Below are positions 1 to 8,979 of a stretch of DNA of 55,025 nucleotides, in pieces. Position 1 is the stretch's first letter, and each line of letters starts with the position of its first letter. A program made the position numbers and the translations under genes. Source of the stretch: Alphaproteobacteria bacterium. GTDB taxonomy: Bacteria > Pseudomonadota > Alphaproteobacteria > Micropepsales > Micropepsaceae. The stretch covers positions 1 to 55,025 of the forward strand of contig JAJPIX010000017.1 in assembly GCA_021324545.1 (NCBI GenBank), in the 5' to 3' direction. The notes below the pieces were generated by a model, which did not search any database, was not told where the DNA came from, and worked only from the letters and a program-made list of their open reading frames with translations.

Positions 1-638
1 CCGGGGTCCACATCGGCCACGCCGCCATATTTCTGCTGGCGGTTGCGGCCGCTTTCGTGGATGTGCGTGCGCACAAAGCCCGGACACAGCACCGACACGC
101 CGATATTGAGCGGCGCAAGCTGCTGAAACCAGCCTTCGCTCATGCCGACCACGGCGTATTTGGTGGCGGTATAGGGTTCCAGGCCAGGCATGCTGACCAT
201 ACCCGCCATGGAGGCCGTGTTGACGATGTGCCCGCCTTCGCCGTGACTCTTGATGAGGGGCACGAACGTCTCCATGCCAAAGACAACGCCCTTGAGGTTG
301 ACGTCTATGATCCAGTCCCAATCCGACGGCCGCACCGTGCCAATGGGACCGCCGACGGCCACGCCGGCATTGTTGCAGACCACATGCACCTTGCCGAACT
401 GCGCCACGGCTTCCAGCGCCGCGGATTGCACGCTTGAACGGTCTGCCACGTCGCAATGAATGGGCGCCGCCTTGATCTGCTCCGAAGCCAGCCGCTCGGC
501 CGCCGCTTTCGCCGTTTTGTCATCGATGTCGGCCAGCACGACATTCATGCCGGCGCGGCCGAAGGCACGAGCCATGGAAAGGCCAATGCCGGAGCCGCCA
601 CCCGTGACAAATGCCGTCTTGCCCCGAAACTCCTTCAT
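1..638 (-). CDS. SDR family NAD(P)-dependent oxidoreductase (partial, C-terminus outside window)
   Basis: A short-chain dehydrogenase/reductase, a cytosolic NAD(P)H-dependent alcohol/ketone oxidoreductase. The N-terminus reads MKEFRGKTAFVTGGGSGIGL, which carries the Rossmann TGxxxGIG motif near residues 12-19. NNAG follows near residue 90 and the catalytic pair YTATK (YxxxK) near residue 155. About 212 residues are visible; the substrate-determining C-terminus runs off the left edge. The ATG overlaps the stop of the upstream gene as ATGA, so the two are translationally coupled and probably co-regulated by the TetR gene further upstream. The substrate cannot be inferred. Confidence 0.93.
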   Translation of the reverse strand, partial: MKEFRGKTAFVTGGGSGIGLSMARAFGRAGMNVVLADIDDKTAKAAAERLASEQIKAAPIHCDVADRSSVQSAALEAVAQFGKVHVVCNNAGVAVGGPIGTVRPSDWDWIIDVNLKGVVFGMETFVPLIKSHGEGGHIVNTASMAGMVSMPGLEPYTATKYAVVGMSEGWFQQLAPLNIGVSVLCPGFVRTHIHESGRNRQQKYGGVADVDP

Positions 639-1648
639 GCCGCTTGCCTTTCCTCCAGCGAGTCGAATTCGGCCATCAATTCGCGGCCGAGCGTCAGAGC
701 GAGGTCTTTGCGCGCCTGCTCGCGATTGAAATCCACATTGGCGACGGCATGCCAGTGAACCATGCCGCGCCAAACCGGATCGATGAAGATGGCGCCCTTC
801 ACCGTCTTGCCGTCCACCGTCCTGAACGTGAAGCTGCGCAGTTCGGAGACGAAATCGGTCAGGTATCCCACATGCGGGGCTTCATCCTGCCGGATGCGGT
901 CAACAAGCTCGGCTGCATGCAGGGCGGCTTCCCGGCGGTCCGCAAAATTATCCGGATCGCGCATGACGGCCGTACAGAAACTGAAGAAATTCTCCGCGCG
1001 CACTTCGATCATGAGCACGTTCATCAGAAGCAGAATCCATTGCTCAAACTGCGGCGGGATCTGCGGCATCAGCCGCCCAAGCTCCGGCCGCGAAAGGCTT
1101 TCGGGGATGGCGGGCATAGGGAACGCATTCTTGCCGAACAGCATGTCGCGCACGGCAAACCACATTGAATCGTGCCCGCCTTCGCCGGTTGCCGGATTGC
1201 CGCCTTCATCGAGCCCGTGCGCAACCAGCAAGCCCCTGTTCAGGTGGCCCGTGCAGGTGCCGGAAATGTCTTCGACGACAATGTCCTGGAAATCCGGCGC
1301 AACATTTTCAACCAGAGCCCGGCCGCGGGCCTCGATCACGCCGGTGACGGTCAGGGAATCCCAGAGCGTCTGTCCAAACCCGTTGGCAAGAAGAAATTTC
1401 TGTTGCGCAACCGTCGGAAAATGCCCCCGCACCATGAGCTGCTGGGATGAATCCACGAGATCAAAACCGCGGACCCGAAGCGATTGCGCCCACGCTTCGA
1501 TCGCCGGCCCGCGATTCAGCGTGCGCGGCGAAACATAACGGCCCTCGCGGTCGAAGCCGCCATGAAGCCTGTATCCCGCTTCAACATGCGGGCGCAGATT
1601 CGGATGATCGGCGAGGATTTCCTCGCGCGTATAACGCAGCTTCGTCAC
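635..1648 (-). CDS. conserved hypothetical protein, possible ferritin-like/diiron fold
   Basis: A 337-residue protein I cannot name with certainty. It is acidic and helical, without signal peptide or membrane segments. Possible metal ligands are an ExxH motif (E256-A-P-H259) and acidic residues E215 and E219 on a preceding predicted helix, with H135, H144 and H159 earlier. This arrangement suggests a ferritin-like or diiron protein, but that is inference. The GTG start is supported by GGAGAGG a few bases upstream. It lies between a TetR gene and an SDR gene to which it is coupled by ATGA, so a role in oxidising the same compound as the SDR is plausible. Confidence 0.8.
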   Translation of the reverse strand: MTKLRYTREEILADHPNLRPHVEAGYRLHGGFDREGRYVSPRTLNRGPAIEAWAQSLRVRGFDLVDSSQQLMVRGHFPTVAQQKFLLANGFGQTLWDSLTVTGVIEARGRALVENVAPDFQDIVVEDISGTCTGHLNRGLLVAHGLDEGGNPATGEGGHDSMWFAVRDMLFGKNAFPMPAIPESLSRPELGRLMPQIPPQFEQWILLLMNVLMIEVRAENFFSFCTAVMRDPDNFADRREAALHAAELVDRIRQDEAPHVGYLTDFVSELRSFTFRTVDGKTVKGAIFIDPVWRGMVHWHAVANVDFNREQARKDLALTLGRELMAEFDSLEERQAA

Positions 1649-1674
1649 GCGCCTCTCCGGCGTACTCTCTCACA

Positions 1675-1706
1675 CTGATAATTTGTCAGCGCGGGCGGAG
1701 AGTCAA
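1675..1706 (-). promoter_or_regulatory. candidate promoter with overlapping TetR operator
   Basis: On the minus strand TTGACT (1706-1701) lies 17 bases from AATTAT (1683-1678), a plausible -35/-10 pair about 30 bases before the GTG of the hypothetical gene. The -10 lies inside the near-perfect 15-base palindrome CTGATAATTTGTCAG (1675-1689; 6 of 7 arm pairs match). This is the geometry expected of a TetR-family operator blocking the promoter of the downstream pair of genes. Confidence 0.5.
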
Positions 1707-1716
1707 TCCGAAGCCG

Positions 1717-2331
1717 TCAGGCCTTGAGCGCCCGAACGAGGAATTTGGTGAGATTGTCGAGAACCACCGCACGGTTGCGGCGGGAGCGCGAACCCTCGGC
1801 CGAAACCTGGTGGATCGCGCCAAGGATCGCCTGCCCGACGATGGCGGGATCGTATTGCGTGGAAATCCGGCCCGTGCGCGCAAGATTGCGCACCGTTTCC
1901 GCCCAGTCGTCGCCCCATCGGTCAAGCAGCGGCTTTGCCTGCGCGCCTTCGGCATCGATCACCGCTTCATCCGTCATGGCCGCATTCAGCACGCCCGGAT
2001 GGCTTTCGGCATAATCGAAGATGGCGTGCAGCGTGTGCGCAATCAGCTCTTCTAACGTATCTTCCTGCGAGACGCGTGCGCGGATATAGGCATCAAGCTC
2101 GCTGCGCGCATCGTCCACGAAATCCAGAAAACAGGCCCGCTTGTCGGGAAAATGCAGATAGAACGTGCCGTGGCCGACATCGGCTTCGCGGGCGATGTCC
2201 TGCGGCCGGGTGGCGTGGTAGCCCCGTTCGACGAAAAGCTTGCGGGCCGCCGCCTTGAGCTTCAGCAGGCTGTCGGGCCTTTTGCGCCGCGATGGCGCCT
2301 CGTCCAGGGAATGAACTGCCGATTTGCCCAT
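1717..2331 (-). CDS. TetR/AcrR family transcriptional regulator
   Basis: A DNA-binding repressor of the TetR family, about 204 residues. The N-terminal helix-turn-helix is clear: LKAAARKLFVERGYHATRPQ followed by DIAREADVGHGTFYLHFPDK, the usual tetR_N pattern near residues 25-70. The C-terminal half is a helical ligand/dimer domain without an identifiable ligand. I chose the ATG at 2331; a TTG at 2343 would add four residues but sits against the putative promoter. It precedes the hypothetical-SDR pair on the same strand, with candidate operators on both sides, so it probably represses itself and them. Confidence 0.92.
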   Translation of the reverse strand: MGKSAVHSLDEAPSRRKRPDSLLKLKAAARKLFVERGYHATRPQDIAREADVGHGTFYLHFPDKRACFLDFVDDARSELDAYIRARVSQEDTLEELIAHTLHAIFDYAESHPGVLNAAMTDEAVIDAEGAQAKPLLDRWGDDWAETVRNLARTGRISTQYDPAIVGQAILGAIHQVSAEGSRSRRNRAVVLDNLTKFLVRALKA

Positions 2332-2354
2332 AGCCGGACACAATCATCCGCGAA

Positions 2355-2369
2355 CGGACAAAAAGTCAA
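2355..2369. promoter_or_regulatory. candidate second TetR operator (autoregulation)
   Basis: The plus-strand sequence CGGACAAAAAGTCAA reads TTGACTTTTTGTCCG on the minus strand. It matches the palindrome at 1675-1689 at about 10 of 15 positions, with the same TGA-N5-TTGTC core spacing, and lies just upstream of the TetR start. The match is imperfect, so this is a hypothesis. Confidence 0.35.
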
Positions 2370-2445
2370 TGCGGCCCCATGCGGAAGCGCCGGAATGATG
2401 GTAGCTTTGCCGCACGCAGACCTTAACCACCTTGCGGGGGCGATC

Positions 2446-2991
2446 ATGCGCACAAAAGCACTGTTCAACGCGGCGGCATTTGCGATTCTGATTTCGGCAT
2501 CCGGCGCCATGGCAATGGGCGGGATGGGCGGCTATGGCAGCATGGGTACCGGGATGAGCCCCGGCATGATGCACAGCGCCGGATTTGACGACTATGCCAC
2601 CGCGCTGCGGCTGATTCACGAGCAGAAATACGCCGACGCAATTCCCCACCTGCAGCGCGCGCTGGCCGACCGGCCGCACAGCGCCGACGTCCTGAACTAT
2701 CTCGGTTTTACCGAGCGCATGGTCGGCAACTACACCGTCTCGCTGGATTACTATCAGCGCGCCTTGCACGAAGATCCCGATCATAAGGGCGCGCACGAAT
2801 ATCTGGGCGAGCTTTACCTCGACCTGAAGGACCTCAATTCTGCAAACCAGCAGCTCGCGGAACTTGTGCGCCTGTGTCCCGACGGATGCGTGGAACGGCA
2901 GACACTGCTCAACGCAATCGCCGCCTATCAGGCAAACGGCGCAACGCCCGGCCAGGCGCCGGCGGCGTCAGCCTCACAGACGGGCCAGTAA
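2446..2991 (+). CDS. secreted/periplasmic TPR protein with Met/Gly-rich N-terminus
   Basis: A 181-residue protein with a signal peptide ([20 protein letters not shown], likely cleaved after AMA near residue 23). A Met/Gly-rich stretch follows (residues 24-42, with [18 protein letters not shown]), then tetratricopeptide repeats: [20 protein letters not shown] (50-69), [16 protein letters not shown] (81-96) and a third helical pair to about residue 140. It probably acts in the periplasm as a protein-interaction module. C144 and C148 lie after the repeats. The ATG at 2446 begins a proper signal peptide; the open frame upstream is non-coding. Its stop abuts the stop of the convergent hydroxylase gene. 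Confidence 0.85.
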   Translation: MRTKALFNAAAFAILISASGAMAMGGMGGYGSMGTGMSPGMMHSAGFDDYATALRLIHEQKYADAIPHLQRALADRPHSADVLNYLGFTERMVGNYTVSLDYYQRALHEDPDHKGAHEYLGELYLDLKDLNSANQQLAELVRLCPDGCVERQTLLNAIAAYQANGATPGQAPAASASQTGQ

Positions 2992-5307
2992 TCAGGCCGC
3001 CGCGCGCGCTTCGCGCATGGCGCGCCAGACGCGTTCGGGCGTGGCGGGCATGTCAATGTGCTTGACGCCGATAGCATCGGCCACGGCGCTGATCACGGCG
3101 GGCAATGCGCCGACAGTTCCTGCCTCACCGCAGCCCTTGGCGCCAAGCTCGTTCGTCTTGCAGGGGATTTCCTCGTAGGCGAAGCTGATGTCGGGCATGT
3201 CGCCGGCGCGCGGCATGGCGTAATCCGAAAAGGTGGCAGTAAGAATCTGGCCACTTTCGGCGTCATAGATGCAATTCTCCAGGAGCGCCTGGCCGAGCCC
3301 CTGGGCTACGCCGCCGTGCACCTGGCCGGCAACAAGCATCGGATTGATGACACGGCCGAAATCGTCCAATACGGAATACCGCACGACATCCACCTTGCCG
3401 GTTTCTTCGTCCACTTCGACTTCGCAAATGTGGCAGCCATTGGGGAAGGTCGATGCCTTGCCCTGGAACGTGCCGTCGCTATCCAGCCCGGATTCGAAAC
3501 CGGGAAGAATGGTGCGCTTCAGGGCGACGGCAAGCTCGCCAACGGTCAGCGCGCGATCGGTTTGCGCCACGCGGAAACGGCCCACCCCATCACTTTCAAC
3601 CGCAAATCCCACCTCTCTGCCGCCGGCCTGCAGGATTTGTCCTGCGGCGGCCTTGCCCTTCGCGATCACTTCGTCCGCACAGAGATTGATGGCGCCGCCG
3701 GACATGTTGAGCGAGCGCGATCCGCCGGTGCCGCCCCCGTTCACCCAGTCGGTGTCGCCCTGTTTCACCGTGATGGATTCGAAGGGCACGCCAAGCCGCT
3801 CGGCCACAATCTGGGCGAAGGCCGTTTCGTGCCCCTGCCCGTTCGATTGCGTGCCGACATAAACTTCCACGCCGCCGTTGTCGGTGAATTTGACGCGCGC
3901 GGGTTCGCTCCCGACGGAAAACGTGATTTCCACGTAATAGCCAATGCCAAGGCCACGCCTCTTGCCGCGCGCTTCGCTTTCCTTGCGGCGCGCCGCGAAG
4001 CCGGCCACATCGGCGCGCGCGAGCGCCGATTCCAGCATGTGCGGATAATTTCCGGAGTCAAAGGTTATTCCCATCCAGTTAGGATAAGGAAGCTCATCCG
4101 GCCCAACCAGGTTGCGCCGGCGCAGCTCTGTCCGATCGATGCCGATCTGGAGCGCCGCCGCATCCATCAGGCGCTCCATGAGATAGGCCGCTTCCGGCCG
4201 GCCCGCGCCGCGATAGGCATCCACCGGAGCGGTGTTCGTGAAGTAGCACTTCACTTCCGCAAACAGTGCGGGCACGCGGTAAAGGCCGCCGAAGATTCGG
4301 CCGCCCGCGAGCGTCGGAATGAAGGGCGCCACCTGCGAAAGATAGCCGCCCATGTTGGCCGTGCCCTTTATCCGCACAGCAAGGATTTTTCCGTTCCTGT
4401 CGAGCGCAATGTCCGCGCGCGTGCGCATGTCGCGGCCCGCATCGTCGCAAAGGAAGGCCTCCGTGCGCTCGCCGGACCAGCGGCAGGGGCGGCCCGTCAG
4501 CTTCGCGGCCACAAGCACCAGCGGCTGTTCCGGGTACATGAAGCCCTTCATGCCGAACCCGCCGCCGACATCCGGCGTCACGACCCGGAGGTTTCCCTTC
4601 GTGAGGCCCGGCAACACCGCGATCACCCGGTCGCGCAGCTGGCCGGCGCCCTGAGTGGACGTGTACAGCACATATTTGCCGCCTTCGGTGACGCCGATGG
4701 CGTTTCGCGTTTCCATCGCATTGGCGACGATCCGGTTCTGCACGACCTCGACATGCGCGGTATGCGCGGCCGCGTCGAACGCGGCCTGCACTTTCGCTTC
4801 GTCTCCGGCCGCCCAGTCGAAACAGAGATTGTGCGGTGCGTGGTCCCAGACGAGCGGACCGAACGGCGCGGCTTCCAGCGTGCCCACAGCATCCAGCGGT
4901 TCGTAATCGACAGCCACAAGCTCGGCCGCATCCTTGGCCAGCGCCAGCGTTTCGGCCACGATCATGGCGACCGCTTCGCCGGCAAAACGAACACGATCCT
5001 TCGCAAGCAGCGTCTTGGGCGTCTGCTTGTAGTCGCTGCCGTCACGGTTGCGGACCGGCAAGTGACACGGCATGGGGGCGGCGCCGAATGCCTCCACATC
5101 GTCCTGCGTGAAAACGCCGATCACGCCCGCCGCCTTCCTGGCCGCGCCCGCGTCAATCGCCTTGATCTTCGCGTGCGCATGCGGGCTGCGGAGAAAAAAG
5201 ACAAACGCCTCGCGGTCGAAATGCAGATCGTCCGTGTAGCGTCCCTGCCCCGTAACGAAGCGGATATCTTCCGTTCGCCTGACCGATTGTCCGATGCCAA
5301 ACTTCAT
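2992..5307 (-). CDS. xanthine dehydrogenase-family molybdopterin-binding subunit (CoxL-like, form II)
   Basis: The 771-residue large subunit of a molybdenum hydroxylase (xanthine oxidase / aldehyde oxidase / CO dehydrogenase family). Cofactor-binding motifs are VGGGFGMKG (247-255), AYRGAGR (364-370) and [14 protein letters not shown], in which E728 is the catalytic glutamate. AYRGAGR marks the form II type rather than the AYxCSFR loop of true aerobic CO dehydrogenases, so a CO substrate is unlikely. Such enzymes normally need FAD and 2Fe-2S subunits; neither is encoded nearby. Upstream on the same strand is a class II aldolase, separated by a palindromic spacer. The moaA, moaC and moeA genes elsewhere in the window make its cofactor. 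Confidence 0.92.
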   Translation of the reverse strand: MKFGIGQSVRRTEDIRFVTGQGRYTDDLHFDREAFVFFLRSPHAHAKIKAIDAGAARKAAGVIGVFTQDDVEAFGAAPMPCHLPVRNRDGSDYKQTPKTLLAKDRVRFAGEAVAMIVAETLALAKDAAELVAVDYEPLDAVGTLEAAPFGPLVWDHAPHNLCFDWAAGDEAKVQAAFDAAAHTAHVEVVQNRIVANAMETRNAIGVTEGGKYVLYTSTQGAGQLRDRVIAVLPGLTKGNLRVVTPDVGGGFGMKGFMYPEQPLVLVAAKLTGRPCRWSGERTEAFLCDDAGRDMRTRADIALDRNGKILAVRIKGTANMGGYLSQVAPFIPTLAGGRIFGGLYRVPALFAEVKCYFTNTAPVDAYRGAGRPEAAYLMERLMDAAALQIGIDRTELRRRNLVGPDELPYPNWMGITFDSGNYPHMLESALARADVAGFAARRKESEARGKRRGLGIGYYVEITFSVGSEPARVKFTDNGGVEVYVGTQSNGQGHETAFAQIVAERLGVPFESITVKQGDTDWVNGGGTGGSRSLNMSGGAINLCADEVIAKGKAAAGQILQAGGREVGFAVESDGVGRFRVAQTDRALTVGELAVALKRTILPGFESGLDSDGTFQGKASTFPNGCHICEVEVDEETGKVDVVRYSVLDDFGRVINPMLVAGQVHGGVAQGLGQALLENCIYDAESGQILTATFSDYAMPRAGDMPDISFAYEEIPCKTNELGAKGCGEAGTVGALPAVISAVADAIGVKHIDMPATPERVWRAMREARAAA

Positions 5308-5323
5308 GTCTCATCTCTCATCA

Positions 5324-5381
5324 GTCATGCCTTGCACCGCGGGCGGGATCCGGCCGGATCGCCCGGGCCCTGCAGGATGAC
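5324..5381. repeat. large imperfect palindrome between aldolase and hydroxylase genes
   Basis: Outer arms GTCAT (5324-5328) and ATGAC (5377-5381) flank CTTGCA/TGCAGG and a perfect inner palindrome, GATCCGG|CCGGATC (5347-5360). The whole 58-base spacer folds as one stem with small bulges. It could be a terminator, an mRNA stabiliser or a copy of a dispersed palindromic element; the GTCATCCTGCAGGG-type arm looks like elements common in alphaproteobacterial spacers. Confidence 0.6.
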
Positions 5382-5388
5382 AGTTCGC

Positions 5389-6186
5389 CTAATGCTTGTA
5401 CCCGGGATCGACCCTGTCGAGCTTGCGCAAGAGCGCAGGCCAGGCAAGCGCGCTGATCGGCCCGTCGAAAGCCGCCTTTGTCACCGCCGCGTTTTTCTCC
5501 GCCACGCCCTGGTTGACGCCATAGGGCTTGATGCCGCCGGCCAGCGCGCGCACCTGCATGCTGCAGGCCTTCTCAAGATAATACATGCGCATGAAGGCGT
5601 CCGCGCAGGTTCTGCCCATGGTGAGCGTGCCGTGGTTGCGCAAAAGTACGCAATTCTTGCTGCCGACATCGGCGACAATCCGCTCGCGTTCGCCAAGCTC
5701 CAGCGCGATGCCCTCGTAGTCGTGATAGGCGAGATCGCCGGTCACGGCTTGCGCATGCTGCGTGATCGGGAGCAGGCCGCATTCCTGCGTCGCCACCGCC
5801 ACGCCGTCTTCAGTGTGCAGATGTATGACGCAATGGGCGTCTTCGCGGTTCATGTGGATGGCCGAATGAATGGTGAAGCCCGCCGGGTTTACCGGATAGG
5901 GCGAATCTTCGACCTTGTTGCCGTCGGTATCGATCTTCACGAGGCTGGAGGCGGTGATCTCCTCGAACATCATGCCGTAGGGGTTGATGAGGAAGTGATG
6001 CTCGGGGCCTGGCACGCGCGCGGAGATATGCGTAAAGATCAGGTCGTCCCAGCCGTAGAGCGCGACGAGGCGATAGAGCGCCGCAAGCTCAACACGCTGT
6101 TTCCATTCCTCGGGGCTGACCTTGCCTTCGAGCGAGCGAATGGCATGCGACCTCGGCAGGTCCACGTTCATTGACTGCAAATTCAT
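5389..6186 (-). CDS. class II aldolase/adducin family protein
   Basis: A 265-residue cytosolic member of the zinc-dependent class II aldolase/adducin family (fuculose-phosphate aldolase-like fold). Likely zinc ligands are H122 and H124 in HCVIHLHTEDG and H185 in LLRNHGTLTMG, with the family GWDDLIFTHISAR segment at about 45-57. The ATG at 6186 is preceded by GGAGG at good spacing. Members of this subgroup often lack a known substrate, and several are not sugar-phosphate aldolases. It sits between glycerol kinase and a molybdenum hydroxylase on the same strand; a shared pathway is possible but not shown. Confidence 0.9.
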   Translation of the reverse strand: MNLQSMNVDLPRSHAIRSLEGKVSPEEWKQRVELAALYRLVALYGWDDLIFTHISARVPGPEHHFLINPYGMMFEEITASSLVKIDTDGNKVEDSPYPVNPAGFTIHSAIHMNREDAHCVIHLHTEDGVAVATQECGLLPITQHAQAVTGDLAYHDYEGIALELGERERIVADVGSKNCVLLRNHGTLTMGRTCADAFMRMYYLEKACSMQVRALAGGIKPYGVNQGVAEKNAAVTKAAFDGPISALAWPALLRKLDRVDPGYKH

Positions 6187-6255
6187 GGGCGGCCTCCGTC
6201 AATAGCAATATTACAAGAGTGCGCTCGGTGTTTGATCGTGTCAAACCATCCGCGG

Positions 6256-7740
6256 TCAGGATCGAACGCGCCCCACCGCGCGTTGCCAGCCTGCATACAA
6301 TGCGTCGCGCGTGGCCGCCGCCATCTCGGGCCCGAAGCGGCGGTCCAGCGCCCAGGATTTCGCGATGTCCGAAAAGTCCTTGAACACGCCGGCGGAAAGA
6401 CCCGCGAGATAGGCCGCTCCAAGGGCCGTGGTTTCCGTGACGGTCGGCCGCTCCACCGGCAATCCGGTGAGATCGGCAAGCCGCTGGCAAAACCAGTCGT
6501 TCTTCACCATGCCGCCATCCACTTTCAGGGCGGCCGGCCGGCCCTTCATGTCGCGCGCCATGGCATCCAGAAGGTCTCGTGTCTGATAGCAGACGGCGTC
6601 CAATGCGGCGCGCGCGATTTCAGCGGCTCCCATGTCGCGGGTGAGACCGACAATGGCGCCACGCGCATTCGGATCCCAGTGCGGCGCGCCAAGCCCGGTA
6701 AAGGCCGGCACAAAATAGAGCCCGTCCGCATCTTTCGCGGTGCGCGCGAGCGCTTCCACTTCGTGCGATTGCCGGATGCAGCCCAGGGCATCCCGCAGCC
6801 ATTGCACGACCGCGCCCGCGATGAAGATGCTGCCTTCGATGGCGTAGGCCGTGGTGCCCTTGGCCCGATAGGCGCAGGTCGAAAGCAGTCCGTTTTTCGA
6901 GACCGGAATCGTGCGGCCGGTGTTGACCAGCGCAAAACAGCCGGTGCCGTATGTTGATTTCACATCGCCGACATCAAAGCAGGCCTGACCGAAGGTTGCC
7001 GCCTGCTGATCGCCGGCCACGCCAAGAATGCGGACCGGTGCACCCAGCACCCCGGCGTCGGTTTCGCCGAAATCGCCTGCGCAATCGCGCACGTCCGGCA
7101 ACAGCCCGCGCGGGACGCCAAACAGTTTCAGCATCTCGTCGTCCCATTGCAGCGATTTGAGATTGAGCAGCAATGTGCGCGACGCGTTGGTGACATCGGT
7201 GGCATGCACCCTGCCGCCCGTGAGCCGCCAGATCAGCCAGCTGTCGATCGTGCCGAACGCCAGTTCGCCCTTTTCCGCCCGCGCGCGCGAGCCCGCAACA
7301 TGATCGAGCAGCCAGCCGATTTTGGTGCCGGAAAAATACGGATCGATCACAAGCCCCGTGTGTGCACTGACCGTTTTTTCCAGCCCGCGATCTTTCAGCT
7401 CGCGGCAACGGTCTGCCGTGCGGCGGTCCTGCCAGACAATGGCGTTGGCGATGGCCCGGCCGGTCACGCGATCCCACACCACGGTTGTCTCGCGCTGGTT
7501 GGTAATGCCGATGGCAGCGATATTCTTCGCGTCCGCGCCCTTCGCGGCTGCGCGGCAGCACGCCAGTGTCGCCTGCCAGATTTCCTCCGGGTCGTGCTCG
7601 ACCCAGCCGTTCGCGGGGTAGATCTGCCGGAGTTCCGCCGAATGACCTGCCACCGGCTTTGCAGCGGCATCGAACAGAATGGCGCGCGTGGATGTCGTGC
7701 CCTGGTCGATCGAGAGAAGAAACGGCGGCTCCGGCGTCAT
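6256..7740 (-). CDS. glpK: glycerol kinase
   Basis: Phosphorylates glycerol to sn-glycerol 3-phosphate with ATP in the cytoplasm. The protein is 494 residues, normal for the family. The FGGY kinase N-terminus shows [17 protein letters not shown] (8-24) with the phosphate-binding DQGTTSTRA, then [14 protein letters not shown] near 85 and the second FGGY signature [20 protein letters not shown] from residue 408. No glpF, glpD or glpR is adjacent, so it appears as a solitary gene. It is divergent from a DUF2336 gene across a 91-base spacer holding a CtrA-type box. Confidence 0.97.
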   Translation of the reverse strand: MTPEPPFLLSIDQGTTSTRAILFDAAAKPVAGHSAELRQIYPANGWVEHDPEEIWQATLACCRAAAKGADAKNIAAIGITNQRETTVVWDRVTGRAIANAIVWQDRRTADRCRELKDRGLEKTVSAHTGLVIDPYFSGTKIGWLLDHVAGSRARAEKGELAFGTIDSWLIWRLTGGRVHATDVTNASRTLLLNLKSLQWDDEMLKLFGVPRGLLPDVRDCAGDFGETDAGVLGAPVRILGVAGDQQAATFGQACFDVGDVKSTYGTGCFALVNTGRTIPVSKNGLLSTCAYRAKGTTAYAIEGSIFIAGAVVQWLRDALGCIRQSHEVEALARTAKDADGLYFVPAFTGLGAPHWDPNARGAIVGLTRDMGAAEIARAALDAVCYQTRDLLDAMARDMKGRPAALKVDGGMVKNDWFCQRLADLTGLPVERPTVTETTALGAAYLAGLSAGVFKDFSDIAKSWALDRRFGPEMAAATRDALYAGWQRAVGRVRS

Positions 7741-7772
7741 TTACGACTCATTAGGGTTGCTGCCCAACTACC

Positions 7773-7787
7773 TTAACATGCTGTTAA
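7773..7787. promoter_or_regulatory. perfect CtrA-type box TTAA-N7-TTAA
   Basis: TTAACATGCTGTTAA followed by C matches the Caulobacter CtrA consensus TTAA-N7-TTAAC exactly, and is also a palindrome (TTAACA-TGC-TGTTAA). It lies in the divergent spacer between glpK and the DUF2336 gene, centred 52 bases before the TTG start of the latter. It is the only TTAA-N7-TTAA I found in the window's spacers. Confidence 0.55.
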
Positions 7788-7831
7788 CGCCATTTGCCTA
7801 AGTTTCCGGCCTAGGACCAAGGGGGCACGTC

Positions 7832-8923
7832 TTGGGCTTGAGCGTACGCGACATCACCGACATGACACGGCTGGCGGCTTTGGCCGCCGATCCGAAGGGC
7901 ACAAGCCGCGAGGAAATCTATCTGGCGGTCGCCTCGCTGTTCCGCACGCAGGGACCGTACCTGACCGAGCGCGAACGCGATCTGATGTGCGACATCCTGC
8001 GAATGCTGACGCGCGATGTGGAGATGGCGATCCGGATTTCGCTGGCCGAACGGCTTGCCGACGACCCAAACGCACCCGAGGGACTTGTCCATCTGCTGGT
8101 GGACGACAAGATCGAGGTCGCACGGCCCGTCATCCTGCGCAGCAAGACGCTGACGGACGAGGACATCCTGGAATTCATCGAAACGGCAAGCGAGGCGCAC
8201 CAGGCCGCCTTCGCGGAGCGCCCGAACATCGGCGAGCCCGTAACGGCGCGGCTGGCCCGTAGCGATGCGGAATCCGTGCTCATGGCGCTGGTTCGCAACG
8301 TGACCGCCAGGATCGCGCACGACACCTTTGAGACGCTGGTCGAAAAATCGCGCATCGTGGCCGCGCTCCAGGCGCCACTTGTGGAGCGTCCCGACCTCCC
8401 CAGCCCGCTCGCCAGCCGGATGTGCGAATGGGTGTCCGATACCCTTAAGACCTATATTGCAACGAAATATGATGTCGCGCCCGGCCGCATCGCGCAGACG
8501 GTCGAAGTCGCTGCCACGGCGGTCCAGCGGCCCTCACCCATTTCGAGCGACGACCCGGCGCGCGGCGCGCAGAAGCTGATAGAGAAGATGGCGATTGCCG
8601 GGCAGCTCAAGGCGGGATTTTTGCTCCGCGTGCTGCATCAGGGCCAGATGGACCTGTTCGACCTGGGGTTTGCGCGCCTGCTCAATCTGCCGCTGGCGGA
8701 GACCCGGGCAGCCCTCTACGAGCGCGGGCCACGCGGCGTGGCGCTCGCCTGCCGCGCGGCGGGAATTGACCGCTGCGTCTTCTCCACCGTCTTCAACTTG
8801 ACGCGTCAGGCGAAAAAGATGCCGCCCAGCATTTCGCGTGACGACCTGACGGATGTGGACGCCATTTTTGACGGCAGCAAAACCGAGGCGCTCGGCAACC
8901 TTCAAGGTCAGCGCGCCGCATAG
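7832..8923 (+). CDS. DUF2336 domain-containing protein
   Basis: A 363-residue, largely helical cytosolic protein matching the alphaproteobacterial DUF2336 family by its HEAT-like N-terminal half (for example LTERERDLMCDILRMLTRDV and VRISLAERLADDPNAPEGLVHLL-type repeats) and length. The function of the family is not established. I accept the TTG start because AAGGGGG (7819-7825) sits six bases upstream; the next in-frame ATG (7862) would discard part of the domain. The upstream spacer contains a perfect CtrA-type box, which suggests cell-cycle-linked expression. It is followed by moaA after 56 bases. Confidence 0.85.
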   Translation: MGLSVRDITDMTRLAALAADPKGTSREEIYLAVASLFRTQGPYLTERERDLMCDILRMLTRDVEMAIRISLAERLADDPNAPEGLVHLLVDDKIEVARPVILRSKTLTDEDILEFIETASEAHQAAFAERPNIGEPVTARLARSDAESVLMALVRNVTARIAHDTFETLVEKSRIVAALQAPLVERPDLPSPLASRMCEWVSDTLKTYIATKYDVAPGRIAQTVEVAATAVQRPSPISSDDPARGAQKLIEKMAIAGQLKAGFLLRVLHQGQMDLFDLGFARLLNLPLAETRAALYERGPRGVALACRAAGIDRCVFSTVFNLTRQAKKMPPSISRDDLTDVDAIFDGSKTEALGNLQGQRAA

Positions 8924-8979
8924 CGGCCCGTCGGAAAGCCCGGTGTGAAAGAAGATGCGTCCCCTGCTAAGGTGGGCGC

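Noticed and set aside
3058-6174. A 1038-residue plus-strand open frame opposite the hydroxylase and aldolase genes
   Set aside because: Its composition (many A, R, H, G) is that of an antisense shadow in GC-rich DNA; both minus-strand genes have full family motifs and start signals.
8924-8979. Possible molybdenum-cofactor riboswitch before moaA
   Set aside because: Only 56 bases separate DUF2336 from moaA, too short for the known Moco RNA motif, and no matching structure was seen.
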